A stretch of DNA of 64,000 nt from Planktothrix tepida PCC 9214 (GCF_900009145.1 NZ_LN889782.1:1148589-1212588), one strand, 5' to 3'. Positions 1 through 8,954 are shown, numbered from the stretch's first letter. Program-made: numbers and translations. The notes: generated by a model not told the origin, from the sequence alone.

Positions 1-461
1 CGAGGAGGACACCCCGGAATATAAACATCCACAGGAATTAATTTATCAACCCCTCGCACGGCCGTTGTGGAGTCCATGCTGAACATTCCTCCGGTAACGG
101 TACAAGCTCCCATGGCAATCACATACTTCGGTTCTGGCATTTGTTCGTACAAACGCACCAAAATCGGAGCATATTTCATGGTGATGGTTCCGGCGGTAAT
201 CAATAAATCCGCTTGTCGAGGACTAGACCGAGGAACCAAACCAAAACGGTCAAAGTCAAACCGAGAACCAATTAAAGCGGCAAATTCAATAAAACAACAA
301 GCTGTCCCGTACAACAGAGGCCATAAGCTAGACAGCCTTGCCCAGTTGTAAAGGTCATCCACCGTTGTCAGAATCACGTTTTCCGAGAGTTCCTGAGTGA
401 CTTGGGGACGCTCAACCGGATTGATAATTTTTTCCATTTCGGGTGAAATGCTTTGAGTCAT
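1..461 (-). CDS. ndhK: NAD(P)H-quinone oxidoreductase subunit K (NdhK), 3' end cut by window
   Basis: Subunit of the thylakoid NDH-1 complex (complex I-like) that carries the terminal 4Fe-4S cluster near the quinone site. Translating the minus strand from the ATG at 461 gives [20 protein letters not shown], then the family motifs [14 protein letters not shown] (the paired cluster cysteines), [30 protein letters not shown] and VYIPGCPPR. All of these are diagnostic of NdhK/NuoB. The C-terminus lies beyond base 1. The start sits 15 bases after the stop of ndhC, the usual ndhC-ndhK-ndhJ order. The product is sure; only the tail is missing. Confidence 0.96.
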   Translation of the reverse strand, partial: MTQSISPEMEKIINPVERPQVTQELSENVILTTVDDLYNWARLSSLWPLLYGTACCFIEFAALIGSRFDFDRFGLVPRSSPRQADLLITAGTITMKYAPILVRLYEQMPEPKYVIAMGACTVTGGMFSMDSTTAVRGVDKLIPVDVYIPGCPP

Positions 462-475
462 GGTTTTATCACCTT

Positions 476-838
476 TTATGACCATTCCAAGGCACCTTTA
501 CGCCAAGCGTAAACCAGTGCAATGACGAGAATTGCAATAAATATCAGGGCTTCAATAAAAGCCAAGAGTCCCAAATTATGAAAGGCAACGGCCCAAGGGT
601 AGAGAAACACGGTTTCAACGTCGAAGACGACAAACACCAAGGCGAACATATAGTATCGGATGTTGAATTGAATCCATGCCCCTCCGATGGGTTCGTTCCC
701 CGATTCGTAGGTGGTGCGACGGACACCACTCCGGCTTTTGGGTCGTAGGACTTTGGACGCGCCCAAAGCCAGGATAGGAACTAGGCTGCAAATGATTAAG
801 AAGCCTAAAAAATATTCGTAGCCACTAAGAACAAACAC
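476..838 (-). CDS. ndhC: NAD(P)H-quinone oxidoreductase subunit 3 (NdhC)
   Basis: Small hydrophobic subunit of thylakoid NDH-1, 120 aa, the normal family length. It begins with a GTG start and [20 protein letters not shown], a typical cyanobacterial NdhC N-terminus. The conserved loop [22 protein letters not shown] and the segment [15 protein letters not shown] are seen between three predicted membrane helices. It is the first gene of the ndhC-ndhK unit, transcribed away from rubA. It contributes to the quinone-binding and proton-pumping membrane arm. Confidence 0.97.
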   Translation of the reverse strand: MFVLSGYEYFLGFLIICSLVPILALGASKVLRPKSRSGVRRTTYESGNEPIGGAWIQFNIRYYMFALVFVVFDVETVFLYPWAVAFHNLGLLAFIEALIFIAILVIALVYAWRKGALEWS

Positions 839-1154
839 AATAAATCACAGATCGCGCTAGGTTTGTAACTGATTTTTTACATTTTGACATAATCCCCCGT
901 TAATCTTCGATCTAACCGGGAATTCTTAAATTTACAACTCTGTAAGATTTTAAAGCTTGATCGTCATTCCTCTGCCGTTAAGGGTCGTACCCATTTCACG
1001 AAAGTCCTGTTTCTGGATTTTCGGGTAGTGGGGGATACTGTTCAAATCTACGTCTGCTGTTCATACTGATGTGGGAAGGTTTGTTGTGATTTGCTCAAAT
1101 TTTGTAATATTATTTAATAGTTATTCTAATAATCCTCAACTCATCCCTGTTCAA
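839..1154. other. divergent intergenic region between ndhC and rubA
   Basis: About 316 bases separate the start codons of two divergent units. It should hold the promoters for both ndhC-ndhK and rubA-ycf48-psbEFLJ. I could not pick out a convincing -35/-10 pair, a hairpin or a small ORF. The open frame upstream of rubA (from 1071) has no family similarity and is probably not translated. Confidence 0.5.
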
Positions 1155-1484
1155 ATGAGTGAACCAGCCACTGAAGTGACAGCCCTTGATCGCCATGAGT
1201 GTAAGGCTTGTGGCTATGTCTATGAGCCAACCAAAGGCAGTTCTAATGTTCTTGCGGGGACAGCGTTTACAGATTTACCGACAAAGTGGCGTTGTCCCGT
1301 CTGTGGCGCACCGAAAAGCCAGTTTATCAATATTGGCTCTGAGGAAAACCCCTCTGGGTTTCAAGAGAACTTAGGCTTTGGTTTGGGGGTAAATACCTTG
1401 ACCGCCCAGCAAAAGAATCTCCTAATTTTTGGGAGCTTGGCCCTGGGATTTTTGTTCTTTATGAGCTTGTATGGCCTAAATTGA
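1155..1484 (+). CDS. rubA: membrane-anchored rubredoxin RubA
   Basis: A 109-aa rubredoxin with a C-terminal membrane anchor. The iron-binding cysteines appear as HECKACGYVYEP near residues 16-28 and WRCPVCGAPKSQF near residues 48-60. The C-terminus, LLIFGSLALGFLFFMSLYGLN, is a single membrane helix. Chloroplast and cyanobacterial RubA homologues are needed for photosystem assembly, and the gene is normally next to ycf48 and psbE as here. I chose the ATG at 1155 (MSEPATEVTALDR) over an upstream in-frame start, because the rubredoxin domain and homologues begin here. Confidence 0.93.
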   Translation: MSEPATEVTALDRHECKACGYVYEPTKGSSNVLAGTAFTDLPTKWRCPVCGAPKSQFINIGSEENPSGFQENLGFGLGVNTLTAQQKNLLIFGSLALGFLFFMSLYGLN

Positions 1485-1508
1485 GGGATTAAAATTTCAT
1501 TGAATCTA

Positions 1509-2516
1509 ATGCACATTGTTAAATTTTTGCAAAAAATCGTTATAGTCTTGACAGTTGCATTAATTTGTGCAAGCTGTCGATACCTGCCCCAACTCAGTTA
1601 CAATCCCTGGGAAGTGGTTCCCACTGAAACCCAAGCGAATTTAGCTGACATTGCCTTTACCGGAACCAACCCGAAACATGGTTGGATTGTGGGCAGTGAC
1701 GCGACGCTATTGGAAACCACCGATGGGGGCGACCATTGGCAAGTCAAGCAACTGGATTTAGGGGAAGAAAAAGTTCGCTTCAACGCCATCAGCTTTAAGG
1801 GGTCTGAGGGCTGGATTGTGGGACTACCCTCCATTTTGTTGCATACGACCAATGAAGGGAATAAGTGGGAGCGAATTAGCCTCAATGCTAAATTACCCGG
1901 TGCTCCATATAGTATTGTGGCTCTTAGTCCCAATACCGCAGAAATGACAACGGATGTGGGAGCGATTTACCAAACCGAAGATGGCGGGAAAACCTGGAAA
2001 GCTCTCGTTGAAGATGCCGTAGGTTTTGTCAGAAGTCTGTCTCGTTCTGCGGATGGTCGCTATATTAGCGTTTCGGCTAAGGGGAATTTTTACTCAACTT
2101 GGGAACCGGGATCTAAAGCGTGGGAACCTCATAACCGTTACAGTTCTAAACGGTTAGAAAAGATTGGTTTTGGTCAAGATGGCCGCTTGTGGATGATTGC
2201 TCGGGGCGGTGAATTGCGGTTTACTGACCCAGAAGATATCCAAGCCTGGGGTGATCCGGTTAACCCAGAATATTCTACCAGTTGGGGATTTTTAGATTTA
2301 GCTTATCGCACTCCTGAAGAAATTTGGGTCAGTGGCGGGAGTGGAAATCTTCTGTGTAGTTTTGACGGTGGCCAAACTTGGCAGAAAGATCGGGGAATAG
2401 AAAATGTCCCATCGAATCTGTACAAAATCAAGTTTTTCGACCCTGAACAAGGGTTTGTCCTGGGTCAAAGGGGGACATTACTCCGTTATCAAGGTTCGAC
2501 CCCAGAAGCGGCTTAA
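1509..2516 (+). CDS. ycf48: photosystem II assembly lipoprotein Ycf48 (HCF136-like)
   Basis: PSII assembly factor that binds the D1 precursor at the lumenal side of the membrane. The 335-aa product starts with a hydrophobic leader ending in the lipobox LICASC, so it is probably a lipoprotein. The body has the repeated beta-propeller signatures of the family: [56 protein letters not shown] and [11 protein letters not shown]. An in-frame TTG at 1500 would add three residues; I prefer the ATG at 1509. It lies 24 bases after rubA and 100 bases before psbE, the conserved order. Confidence 0.95.
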   Translation: MHIVKFLQKIVIVLTVALICASCRYLPQLSYNPWEVVPTETQANLADIAFTGTNPKHGWIVGSDATLLETTDGGDHWQVKQLDLGEEKVRFNAISFKGSEGWIVGLPSILLHTTNEGNKWERISLNAKLPGAPYSIVALSPNTAEMTTDVGAIYQTEDGGKTWKALVEDAVGFVRSLSRSADGRYISVSAKGNFYSTWEPGSKAWEPHNRYSSKRLEKIGFGQDGRLWMIARGGELRFTDPEDIQAWGDPVNPEYSTSWGFLDLAYRTPEEIWVSGGSGNLLCSFDGGQTWQKDRGIENVPSNLYKIKFFDPEQGFVLGQRGTLLRYQGSTPEAA

Positions 2517-2616
2517 ATAAACCTGAGATAAATCAATGGAGTAGGCTTGTTCCACATTCCCTGCTCCCGTATCATATAGATTTGAGTGTTCAACCGTTGC
2601 TTGAGGAGATTTAACG

Positions 2617-2865
2617 ATGTCAGGAACAACTGGAGAGCGTCCTTTTGGCGATATTATTACCAGTATCCGGTATTGGGTGATTCACAGTATTACAATTCCG
2701 GCTTTATTTATTGCAGGTTGGCTGTTTGTCAGCACCGGTTTAGCTTACGATGCCTTTGGAACCCCTCGCCCTGATGAGTATTTTACTCAACAACGCCAGG
2801 AACTTCCGATTGTAAGCGATCGCTTTAATAGCAAAGATCAAATTGGCGATTTCATTAGTAAATAG
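2617..2865 (+). CDS. psbE: cytochrome b559 alpha subunit (PsbE)
   Basis: PSII core subunit of 82 aa. Together with PsbF it coordinates the cytochrome b559 heme. The sequence [20 protein letters not shown] followed by [19 protein letters not shown] carries the heme-ligand histidine in the single membrane helix. The tail [20 protein letters not shown] is the invariant lumenal part. It heads the psbEFLJ operon, with psbF 21 bases downstream. Confidence 0.99.
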   Translation: MSGTTGERPFGDIITSIRYWVIHSITIPALFIAGWLFVSTGLAYDAFGTPRPDEYFTQQRQELPIVSDRFNSKDQIGDFISK

Positions 2866-3024
<159 letters not shown>

Positions 3025-3034
3025 GAGACTGACA

Positions 3035-3154
3035 ATGGAACGGAGTAATAATCCCAATCGTCAACCTGTTGAGTTGAACAGAACTTCACTCTATTTAGGT
3101 TTGCTGTTGATTTTTGTTCTGGGTATTTTATTCTCCAGTTATTTCTTTAACTAA
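3035..3154 (+). CDS. psbL: photosystem II protein PsbL
   Basis: A 39-aa single-helix PSII core subunit: [20 protein letters not shown] followed by [19 protein letters not shown]. This is the standard PsbL sequence. It has a TAGGAG ribosome-binding site overlapping the psbF stop codon, which suggests translational coupling. The next gene, psbJ, is 161 bases away rather than the usual few bases. Confidence 0.98.
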   Translation: MERSNNPNRQPVELNRTSLYLGLLLIFVLGILFSSYFFN

Positions 3155-3315
3155 CTGGATTTTTTCTCGATTTAACGATTTTGGATTCACTTCGTGACGC
3201 TTCGCGAACGTTGATTGAGGAAACATATTTTTTACCTAAATATTCATCCTAAATCTCATATCCAAAATCTAAAATCCCTTGTCAATTAAGCTTTTGAATT
3301 AACGAGGTAATAGCC
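3155..3315. other. expanded psbL-psbJ spacer with short repeats
   Basis: A 161-base spacer inside the psbEFLJ operon. It contains a GC-rich near-palindrome around 3189-3212 (ACTTCGTGACGCTTCGCGAA) and an AT-rich stretch with ATCCAAAATCTAAAATCCC near 3257-3276. The latter type is common among dispersed cyanobacterial repeats. No ORF or promoter is clear. It looks like repeat material inserted in the operon. Confidence 0.5.
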
Positions 3316-3435
3316 GTGTTGCAATCAGGTAGACTTCCCTTGTGGTTAATTGCCACTGTTGCGGGAACAGGTGTTTTAGTTGTGGTTGGTTTATTTTTCT
3401 ACGGTTCTTATGTGGGTTTAGGTTCTTCCTTCTAA
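3316..3435 (+). CDS. psbJ: photosystem II protein PsbJ
   Basis: A 39-aa single-helix PSII subunit, read from a GTG start at 3316: (M)[20 protein letters not shown] then [18 protein letters not shown]. The glycine-rich helix and the GSYVGLGSS tail are diagnostic of PsbJ. An AACGAGGT stretch just upstream could act as ribosome-binding site. It is the last gene of the cluster and is followed by a strong terminator. Confidence 0.97.
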   Translation: MLQSGRLPLWLIATVAGTGVLVVVGLFFYGSYVGLGSSF

Positions 3436-3522
3436 GACCGATGTAGGTTGATGAGCGCGAGGTATCGTGTCTCTACCCGCTTGAAAGTTGAGTATAAATT
3501 TCCCTAAAACTTTCATACTCAT

Positions 3523-3562
3523 AACAAAATCCCGCTCCCTTCCATTGAGTGGGATTTTTGTT
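3523..3562 (+). terminator. rho-independent terminator after psbJ
   Basis: An inverted repeat pairs AACAAAATCCCGCTC with GAGTGGGATTTTTGTT around a 9-base loop, with the T run in the 3' arm. It lies 88 bases after the psbJ stop and closes the rubA-psbJ transcription unit. Confidence 0.85.
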
Positions 3563-3613
3563 ATACAGCAGGGAACGGGGAACCGTTAGGAAAAGTCGAT
3601 AGCGGTGACATAA

Positions 3614-3781
3614 ATGCTTGTTTTAGAATTTAAAGTTAGAGCAAAAAAACAACAGTATAAAGCGATAGATTTTGACTGGAGCAATCCTGTTAGGGCAAGT
3701 CGATTCGTTGAACAAAGAATCTGCCGTCACATTGCTTTGCGATTGACAGTGAGAGTGTCAAAGCAGGTTAAGCTAGAATAA
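3614..3781 (+). pseudogene. IS200/IS605-type transposon relic (TnpB N-terminus fused to element end)
   Basis: A 55-codon open frame starts MLVLEFKVRAKKQQYKAI, which is the characteristic N-terminus of cyanobacterial TnpB (OrfB) proteins. Similarity stops after about 18 residues. The following bases, AGAATCTGCCGTCAC and GAGAGTGTCAAA, resemble the right end of such elements more than protein code. The simplest reading is an internal deletion that removed nearly all of tnpB and left the two ends. It is probably not functional as a protein. The identification rests on pattern memory of the TnpB start. Confidence 0.6.
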
Positions 3782-3805
3782 AAGTACATTTCAAGGAGTG
3801 TTTTA

Positions 3806-5419
3806 TTGATTAATTCTGTGAGTGCTTCTGTTTTTGATTCTGAACGTTTGCTGTTTAGTCCCACACCTTCTAATTTAGATGCCATTCCGATTATTTTTGC
3901 TTTTCCCAATGAATATACCGTTGGTATTACCAGTTTAGGATATCAACTGGTTTGGGCGACTTTAGCTATGCGTTCTGATGTAGAAGTAAGTCGTTTATTT
4001 ACTGATGTGCATGAACCCTTACCTCAACAACCTAAACTCGTCGGTTTTTCCTTTTCTTGGGAACTGGATTACGTTAATATTTTTGAGCGTTTAGAATTCC
4101 TCAATATTCCCCTGCGTTCGGTTCATCGGACAGAAAAACATCCCTTGATTTTTGGGGGTGGCCCCGTATTAACTGCTAATCCCGAACCTTTTGCCGATTT
4201 TTTTGATATTATTTTACTGGGTGATGGAGAAAATTTATTAGGCGATTTCATAGACGCTTATCAACAGGTTTCTCAGGAATCGCGCTCGACACAATTACGA
4301 CATTTAGCCCTAATTCCAGGAATTTATATTCCCAGTTTATATGAAGTATCTTATGACAGTTTAGAAGGTAACATTAAAGCCATTAAACCGGTAGATTCTA
4401 ATACTCCTCCCGAAATCCAAAAACAAACCTATCGCGGAAATATTTTATCCGCTTCAACGGTTGTTACGGAAAAAGCGGCTTGGGAAAATATCTATATGGT
4501 GGAAGTGGTTCGCAGTTGTCCTGAAATGTGCCGTTTCTGTTTAGCCAGTTATTTAACTTTACCCTTTAGAACAGCTAGTTTAGAAGCATCTTTAATTCCA
4601 GCGATTGAACGGGGACTGCAAGTAACGCGGCGTTTAGGTTTATTAGGTGCGTCCGTCACACAACATCCTGAATTTGATGAATTATTGAATTATTTAACTC
4701 AACCGAAATATGATGATGTGCGTTTAAGTATTGCTTCCGTTAGAACAAATACCGTTACCGAAAAATTAGCAAAAACCTTAGCAAAACGAGACACTCGTAC
4801 CTTGACAATTGCAGTTGAAAGTGGTAGCGATCGCCTACGAAAAATCATCAATAAAAAGTTAGAAAATCAAGAAATTATTCAAGCCATTATTAATGCTAAA
4901 AATGGCGGTTTACAGGGGATGAAACTCTATGGCATGGTGGGGATTCCGGGGGAAGAATTAGAGGATGTAGAAGCCACAATAGACCTAATGAAGACGTTAA
5001 AAAAAGCAGTACCGGGCTTTAAATTAACGCTCGGTTGTAGTACCTTTGTACCAAAATCTCACACTCCATTTCAGTGGTTTGGGGTGAATCCTGATGCAGA
5101 AAAACGACTGAAATTATTAGAAAAACAATTAAAATCCAATAACATTGATTTCCGACCTGAAAGTTATAAATGGTCTGTGATTCAAGCTCTACTTTCTAGG
5201 GGCGATCGTCGAATTTCTAATCTTTTAGAATTAGTAAGAAACTATGGAGACTCCCTCGGAAGTTATCGTCGCGCCTTCAAAGAATTACGCGGAAAATTAC
5301 CCCCAATAGAATATTATGTTAACCAAAATTGGGATTTAGATCAAGTCTTACCTTGGCAACATCTTCAAGGCCCTTTACCCGTCAATACCCTGAAAAAACA
5401 CCTAACTGACTCCCTGTAG
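3806..5419 (+). CDS. B12-binding-like radical SAM protein
   Basis: A 537-aa protein with an N-terminal cobalamin-binding-like fold (GGGPVLTANPEPFADFFDII, LLGDGEN) and a radical SAM core. The 4Fe-4S cysteines lie in CPEMCRFC at residues 238-245. IAVESGSDRLRKIINKK and LKLYGMVGIPGE-type strands follow. Families of this kind do methylation or sulfur and carbon rearrangements; the substrate cannot be told from sequence. The TTG start at 3806 is supported by an AAGGAG ribosome-binding site at 3793-3798, seven bases upstream. No nearby ATG fits. Confidence 0.85.
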   Translation: MINSVSASVFDSERLLFSPTPSNLDAIPIIFAFPNEYTVGITSLGYQLVWATLAMRSDVEVSRLFTDVHEPLPQQPKLVGFSFSWELDYVNIFERLEFLNIPLRSVHRTEKHPLIFGGGPVLTANPEPFADFFDIILLGDGENLLGDFIDAYQQVSQESRSTQLRHLALIPGIYIPSLYEVSYDSLEGNIKAIKPVDSNTPPEIQKQTYRGNILSASTVVTEKAAWENIYMVEVVRSCPEMCRFCLASYLTLPFRTASLEASLIPAIERGLQVTRRLGLLGASVTQHPEFDELLNYLTQPKYDDVRLSIASVRTNTVTEKLAKTLAKRDTRTLTIAVESGSDRLRKIINKKLENQEIIQAIINAKNGGLQGMKLYGMVGIPGEELEDVEATIDLMKTLKKAVPGFKLTLGCSTFVPKSHTPFQWFGVNPDAEKRLKLLEKQLKSNNIDFRPESYKWSVIQALLSRGDRRISNLLELVRNYGDSLGSYRRAFKELRGKLPPIEYYVNQNWDLDQVLPWQHLQGPLPVNTLKKHLTDSL

Positions 5420-5468
5420 AGTGCTTAAGCAACGTGGACGCACCATCATATTATTTAGGTATTATTTT

Positions 5469-8327
5469 TTAATCCTCCAAAATTTCAACAGTTCCTTGAT
5501 AACCATCAACTCGAACTCGTTGACCGTCTTTTAAAGAGGTAGTAGCCCCTTGAATATTCATCACCGCAGGAATACCATATTCTCGTGCGATAATAGCACC
5601 ATGAGAAAGTTGTCCGCCGACTTCAGAAATAATCGCTTTTGCGGTTAATAAAATGGGCGACCATCCGGCATCGGTGTAGGGAACAACCAGAATTTTATCC
5701 TCTGTTTGATCTATAATATTAGTTAAACTACGACAAATTTTAATGGTTCCTTCCACACAGCCAATACTAGCAGGAATTCCTTGTAAAATTGCAGCATTTT
5801 GAATATTTTGTAACCGATGTTTCGGTAAGATAGTACCATAAACAACGGGGAGAATTGTGCGATCGCAATCTTCTTGAAAAATATTCCGACGTTGATGAAC
5901 TTTCGGAATAAAATCGGGTTCAATATTCTGTTCTATCCAAGCTTTAATTTCATCCCATTCTAAATAAAAGATATCTCCTGAGTTCTCTAATATTCCTTGA
6001 GTAATGGCTTGAGATTCTATAGCCAAGATTGTCCATCGTAAATGAGCTAAAAGTTTCCCATAAACTTCAGCGATTTTACTTTTCGTTAACGTGCGTTCAT
6101 AACATTGAGCTTGTCGCCATTTTTCCCATTGATTTAAGTTAGAAACGTTTAAATTTTCCATGCGGTAGTTTACATTTTTGATAATTTTGAATAGCATTTC
6201 TTTAAATATTTCTGGTTGTTCTAACCAATTCGGTACAGAAATATCGGTTCCCACTTCACTTAAATAGCCATAGGTTTGTAACCAGGTTTCAAATTGTTGA
6301 TGAAATTGTTGATTTTCTGCGAGTTTTTGCTCGAAAGATTGATGAGTAATGGGTTCGGTTTCTGTAAAAGTTTCTCTAATTTGATCGGCTAGAGTTTGTA
6401 ATGCTTGCATTGAAGCAACTTCTGGGGAAGTATGGGTAGGGATCCAAGCATCAGAAACTTTAAATAAGCTTCGACGAATGGCTAACCCAATGGGTGCAAT
6501 AATATTATAGTAAGTCGCTAATTTTAATGTTTTTTGTAGGGTTTCTGATTGTTCTAAGAGTTGAGTTAAGGTTAGTAATTCAAGAGATTGATGAGATTCA
6601 ATCTGTTGTAATGTAGGTAAAAATAGCTGTTCTAAATCTCGTTTAAAATCTTGATCTAAATGCCGTTCTCGTTGAATTAATCGCCATAAACCGGGTAATG
6701 AAGGGAAGAGTTTACCCAGGGGAGGTTTTCCCATTTTTTGCCCTCGGACTAAAAACTCTAACCCCTGTTTAGGTAATCCCATTAACGTAAAGATTTCTCC
6801 TAATAAACTGGCATTAAAATAGGCATGGGAAGCGAATAACGTAGCAGTTTGTTTAAAATCTAAATGGGAAACTTTTTTTCCTAAAACTAAGGTGAATAGT
6901 TCACCCCAAACCCCACAGGTTAAGGGGCGATTAATTGACCAGGTTAAGGGAGGAATGACCCCAGGAATGACTTCTGCTGCGATAGTTCTTGTCCAAATAG
7001 GGCGTAAATTAGTAATCGGACGAGTTTGCAAAATCCAAACTTTGACTCCATCCCAACACCATTCAATATCTTGGGGGATACCTTGATAAAAAGCTTCTAT
7101 ATCTTGGGCGAGTTGAACTAATTCTAAAATAACTGTTTTTGGTAAAAAACTAGGAAGCTCTAACTCCTCTATTAAGGTATTGATTTCTATTTCTAAATGT
7201 ACCGGAGTAAATTGACCCCCAACTACTAATTCTGCCCCCCCTCGTAAGGCTTCAATAATAATTTGTGAACCCCCATCTAAGGGGTTGCGAGTAAACATCA
7301 CGCCTGCAACTTCACTGGCTAAATAAGGTTGAATTAATACAGCAATTCCCGCATCAGGAAGGTGTTGATTTTGACGATAGGAAATCGCTTCAGGATTCCA
7401 ATAGGATTGACGACATTGAATAATAGCAGGTTGTAATTCCGTCGGAGAATAAATAGGGCCAATGGTTTGATATTGTCCTGCTGCTGATGAGTTGTTACTA
7501 TCTTCTCCAATAGCAGAAGAACGGATAATTAAGGGATAATTGGTTAATTGAATTTGTTTTTTAAAAGGGATATTAATATCTTCTAAACGGTTAATAGCTG
7601 GCAAAACCCACCCTAAAGGAACTTTAAACCCAGCCCGTTTTAATTCACTTAATCGGGTTGCTTTTTCGCCACAGTGTTGAATATCAAGTTTATCTTTTAA
7701 GTTAAAATATTGTTGTTTCATATACAGTCCTACATCATCTTTTTGAGCTAAATTAATGATAACTAATTCAACCGCTAAACCGATCACTGCCACCAATTCC
7801 CAAGGAGAAAAGGTAGGAGATTGGGATTTTTGATGCCAAAACCACACCCAAAATATCGCACTTAAACACCCTAAACGGGATGCCCAAAGTCGAGAAGAAG
7901 ACTTAGAAATGGGCAATAATAAATAACTAACTCTCCAGATCATTAATCCAGTGATTCCGCTACTGACGGCAATAATCGGAGAATAGACTAATATTCCCCA
8001 AGTTGCATTGGTAACGCCTCCACCTTTAGCAATAAAATATCGTCCTGCGACTAATAAAATTAAACTGACGATTTGCAAAACTGGAGTATTGGGGAATAAA
8101 ATCTTGGCAGTAATTACTGGAATAATCCCCCGTGCTATTTCTAGGATAACAGCAATGATTCCCGCTTGTTTTCCTCCCTGGGAAAAGGCTGCGGAAACAC
8201 TAATATTTCCTGTCCCTAATTGTGATAAATTTTTCCCAGATAAGAGTTGGACAACCCAACGGGTTAGGGGTAATGCCCCCAAACTAAAGCTACCCAATAA
8301 TAGTAATAGTATTACGCCAAAATACAT
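5469..8327 (-). CDS. fusion of PlsY-like membrane domain and PEP-synthase-like (PPDK) domains
   Basis: A 952-aa protein. Residues 1-200 are a multi-helix membrane domain resembling PlsY acyl-phosphate:glycerol-3-phosphate acyltransferase, with LGTGNISVSAAFSQGGKQAG at about 37-56 and KGGGVTNATWG, but both motifs are degenerate. From about 205 onward comes an ATP-grasp pyruvate-phosphate-dikinase domain (CGEKATRLSELKRAGFKVP, IIRSSAIGEDSNNSSAAGQY, GVMFTRNPLDGG, EWCWDGVKVWILQTRPI). The C-terminal mobile phosphohistidine domain has GGQLSHGAIIAREYGIPAV, His about 909. The ATG at 8327 with an AGGAAAA ribosome-binding site is preferred over an upstream TTG. A phosphotransfer role is likely for the C-terminal part; the membrane domain may have lost catalysis. 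Confidence 0.8.
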   Translation of the reverse strand: MYFGVILLLLLGSFSLGALPLTRWVVQLLSGKNLSQLGTGNISVSAAFSQGGKQAGIIAVILEIARGIIPVITAKILFPNTPVLQIVSLILLVAGRYFIAKGGGVTNATWGILVYSPIIAVSSGITGLMIWRVSYLLLPISKSSSRLWASRLGCLSAIFWVWFWHQKSQSPTFSPWELVAVIGLAVELVIINLAQKDDVGLYMKQQYFNLKDKLDIQHCGEKATRLSELKRAGFKVPLGWVLPAINRLEDINIPFKKQIQLTNYPLIIRSSAIGEDSNNSSAAGQYQTIGPIYSPTELQPAIIQCRQSYWNPEAISYRQNQHLPDAGIAVLIQPYLASEVAGVMFTRNPLDGGSQIIIEALRGGAELVVGGQFTPVHLEIEINTLIEELELPSFLPKTVILELVQLAQDIEAFYQGIPQDIEWCWDGVKVWILQTRPITNLRPIWTRTIAAEVIPGVIPPLTWSINRPLTCGVWGELFTLVLGKKVSHLDFKQTATLFASHAYFNASLLGEIFTLMGLPKQGLEFLVRGQKMGKPPLGKLFPSLPGLWRLIQRERHLDQDFKRDLEQLFLPTLQQIESHQSLELLTLTQLLEQSETLQKTLKLATYYNIIAPIGLAIRRSLFKVSDAWIPTHTSPEVASMQALQTLADQIRETFTETEPITHQSFEQKLAENQQFHQQFETWLQTYGYLSEVGTDISVPNWLEQPEIFKEMLFKIIKNVNYRMENLNVSNLNQWEKWRQAQCYERTLTKSKIAEVYGKLLAHLRWTILAIESQAITQGILENSGDIFYLEWDEIKAWIEQNIEPDFIPKVHQRRNIFQEDCDRTILPVVYGTILPKHRLQNIQNAAILQGIPASIGCVEGTIKICRSLTNIIDQTEDKILVVPYTDAGWSPILLTAKAIISEVGGQLSHGAIIAREYGIPAVMNIQGATTSLKDGQRVRVDGYQGTVEILED

Positions 8328-8341
8328 GATCAATATTTTCC

Positions 8342-8500
8342 TGTAATGCGGTTTTAGGGGAAGCTTGTTATCGTTATCTGGTGAATGATAATATTTTAAT
8401 GACTTCTGGGGTTTCCGTTATTTTTAATCCTAATCCCGATTCTCCCTGCTATTGTGATGATATTGGCGTGGGTGTAATTCAAAGAAGTTTTAGCTTTTAA
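8342..8500 (+). pseudogene. C-terminal relic of a cyanobacterial outer-membrane porin (SLH/OprB type)
   Basis: The frame ending at the TAA at 8498-8500 reads GEACYRYLVNDNILMTSGVS, then VIFNPNPDSPCYCDDIGVGV, then IQRSFSF. This is the pattern of the last beta strands of cyanobacterial SLH/OprB porins (YR..VNDNI..T.G...I.NP.....DD...G.IR.SFSF), with a C-terminal phenylalanine. There is no start codon and no SLH or beta-barrel part upstream. Only about 50 codons remain, directly upstream of the divergent fusion gene, so it is a gene remnant. Confidence 0.65.
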
Positions 8501-8558
8501 TTAACAAAAAATGAGATAATCGTTAAGGTATCATTAAATTAAGGAACAAATCGGTCTT

Positions 8559-8729
8559 ATGGCAAGTAATACCCTATGGATTCCGATTGCAGTGCTTGTT
8601 GTCGGATTTATTGCGGCAGTCAGCATTGGATCAATTGCTTGGTATAATTCCAAGCGTCCTCCCGGTTGGGAAGGTAAAGAAAGACCGGACTATATTCCTA
8701 AAGTCAATTCAGAAGATGAGAAAAATTAA
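8559..8729 (+). CDS. small single-pass membrane protein
   Basis: A 56-aa frame from an ATG at 8559: an N-terminal hydrophobic helix (TLWIPIAVLVVGFIAAVSIG) followed by a conserved-looking polar tail YNSKRPPGWEGKERPDYIPK and acidic end. An AAGGAAC stretch about 15 bases upstream is a weak ribosome-binding site. The length and composition resemble small thylakoid proteins of cyanobacteria, but I do not recognise a named family. It is a single gene, followed by a hairpin at 8852-8883. Confidence 0.7.
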   Translation: MASNTLWIPIAVLVVGFIAAVSIGSIAWYNSKRPPGWEGKERPDYIPKVNSEDEKN

Positions 8730-8851
8730 GGATAAAATCGGTCTGTAGATCTGGAGTTTTAATTTCCTCGAATGAGAGGTGCTATTTTTACGCCAGATCC
8801 GGATCGGTTTTTACTCATCTTTTCAGGTTTCAAACGTTACTGTCAAGATGA

Positions 8852-8883
8852 AAGTCGGGAAGAACAGTTGCTTTTCCCGACTT
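8852..8883. terminator. perfect 10-bp hairpin between convergent genes
   Basis: AAGTCGGGAA at 8852 pairs perfectly with TTCCCGACTT at 8874 around a 12-base loop. It lies between the small membrane protein gene (+) and the DUF2993 gene (-). There is no long T run on either side, so it is a plausible but not certain bidirectional terminator. Confidence 0.55.
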
Positions 8884-8954
8884 CAAACTCAAACCGATTT
8901 TCTTTAACAACTCTCCTCCGACAATTGAATGTTTAACGACAAACCAACAACGGT

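Noticed and set aside
1071..1154. N-terminal extension of rubredoxin
   Set aside because: The open frame extends upstream, but the residues (MGRFVVICSNFVILFNSYSN) have no relation to rubredoxins, and a good ATG lies at 1155.
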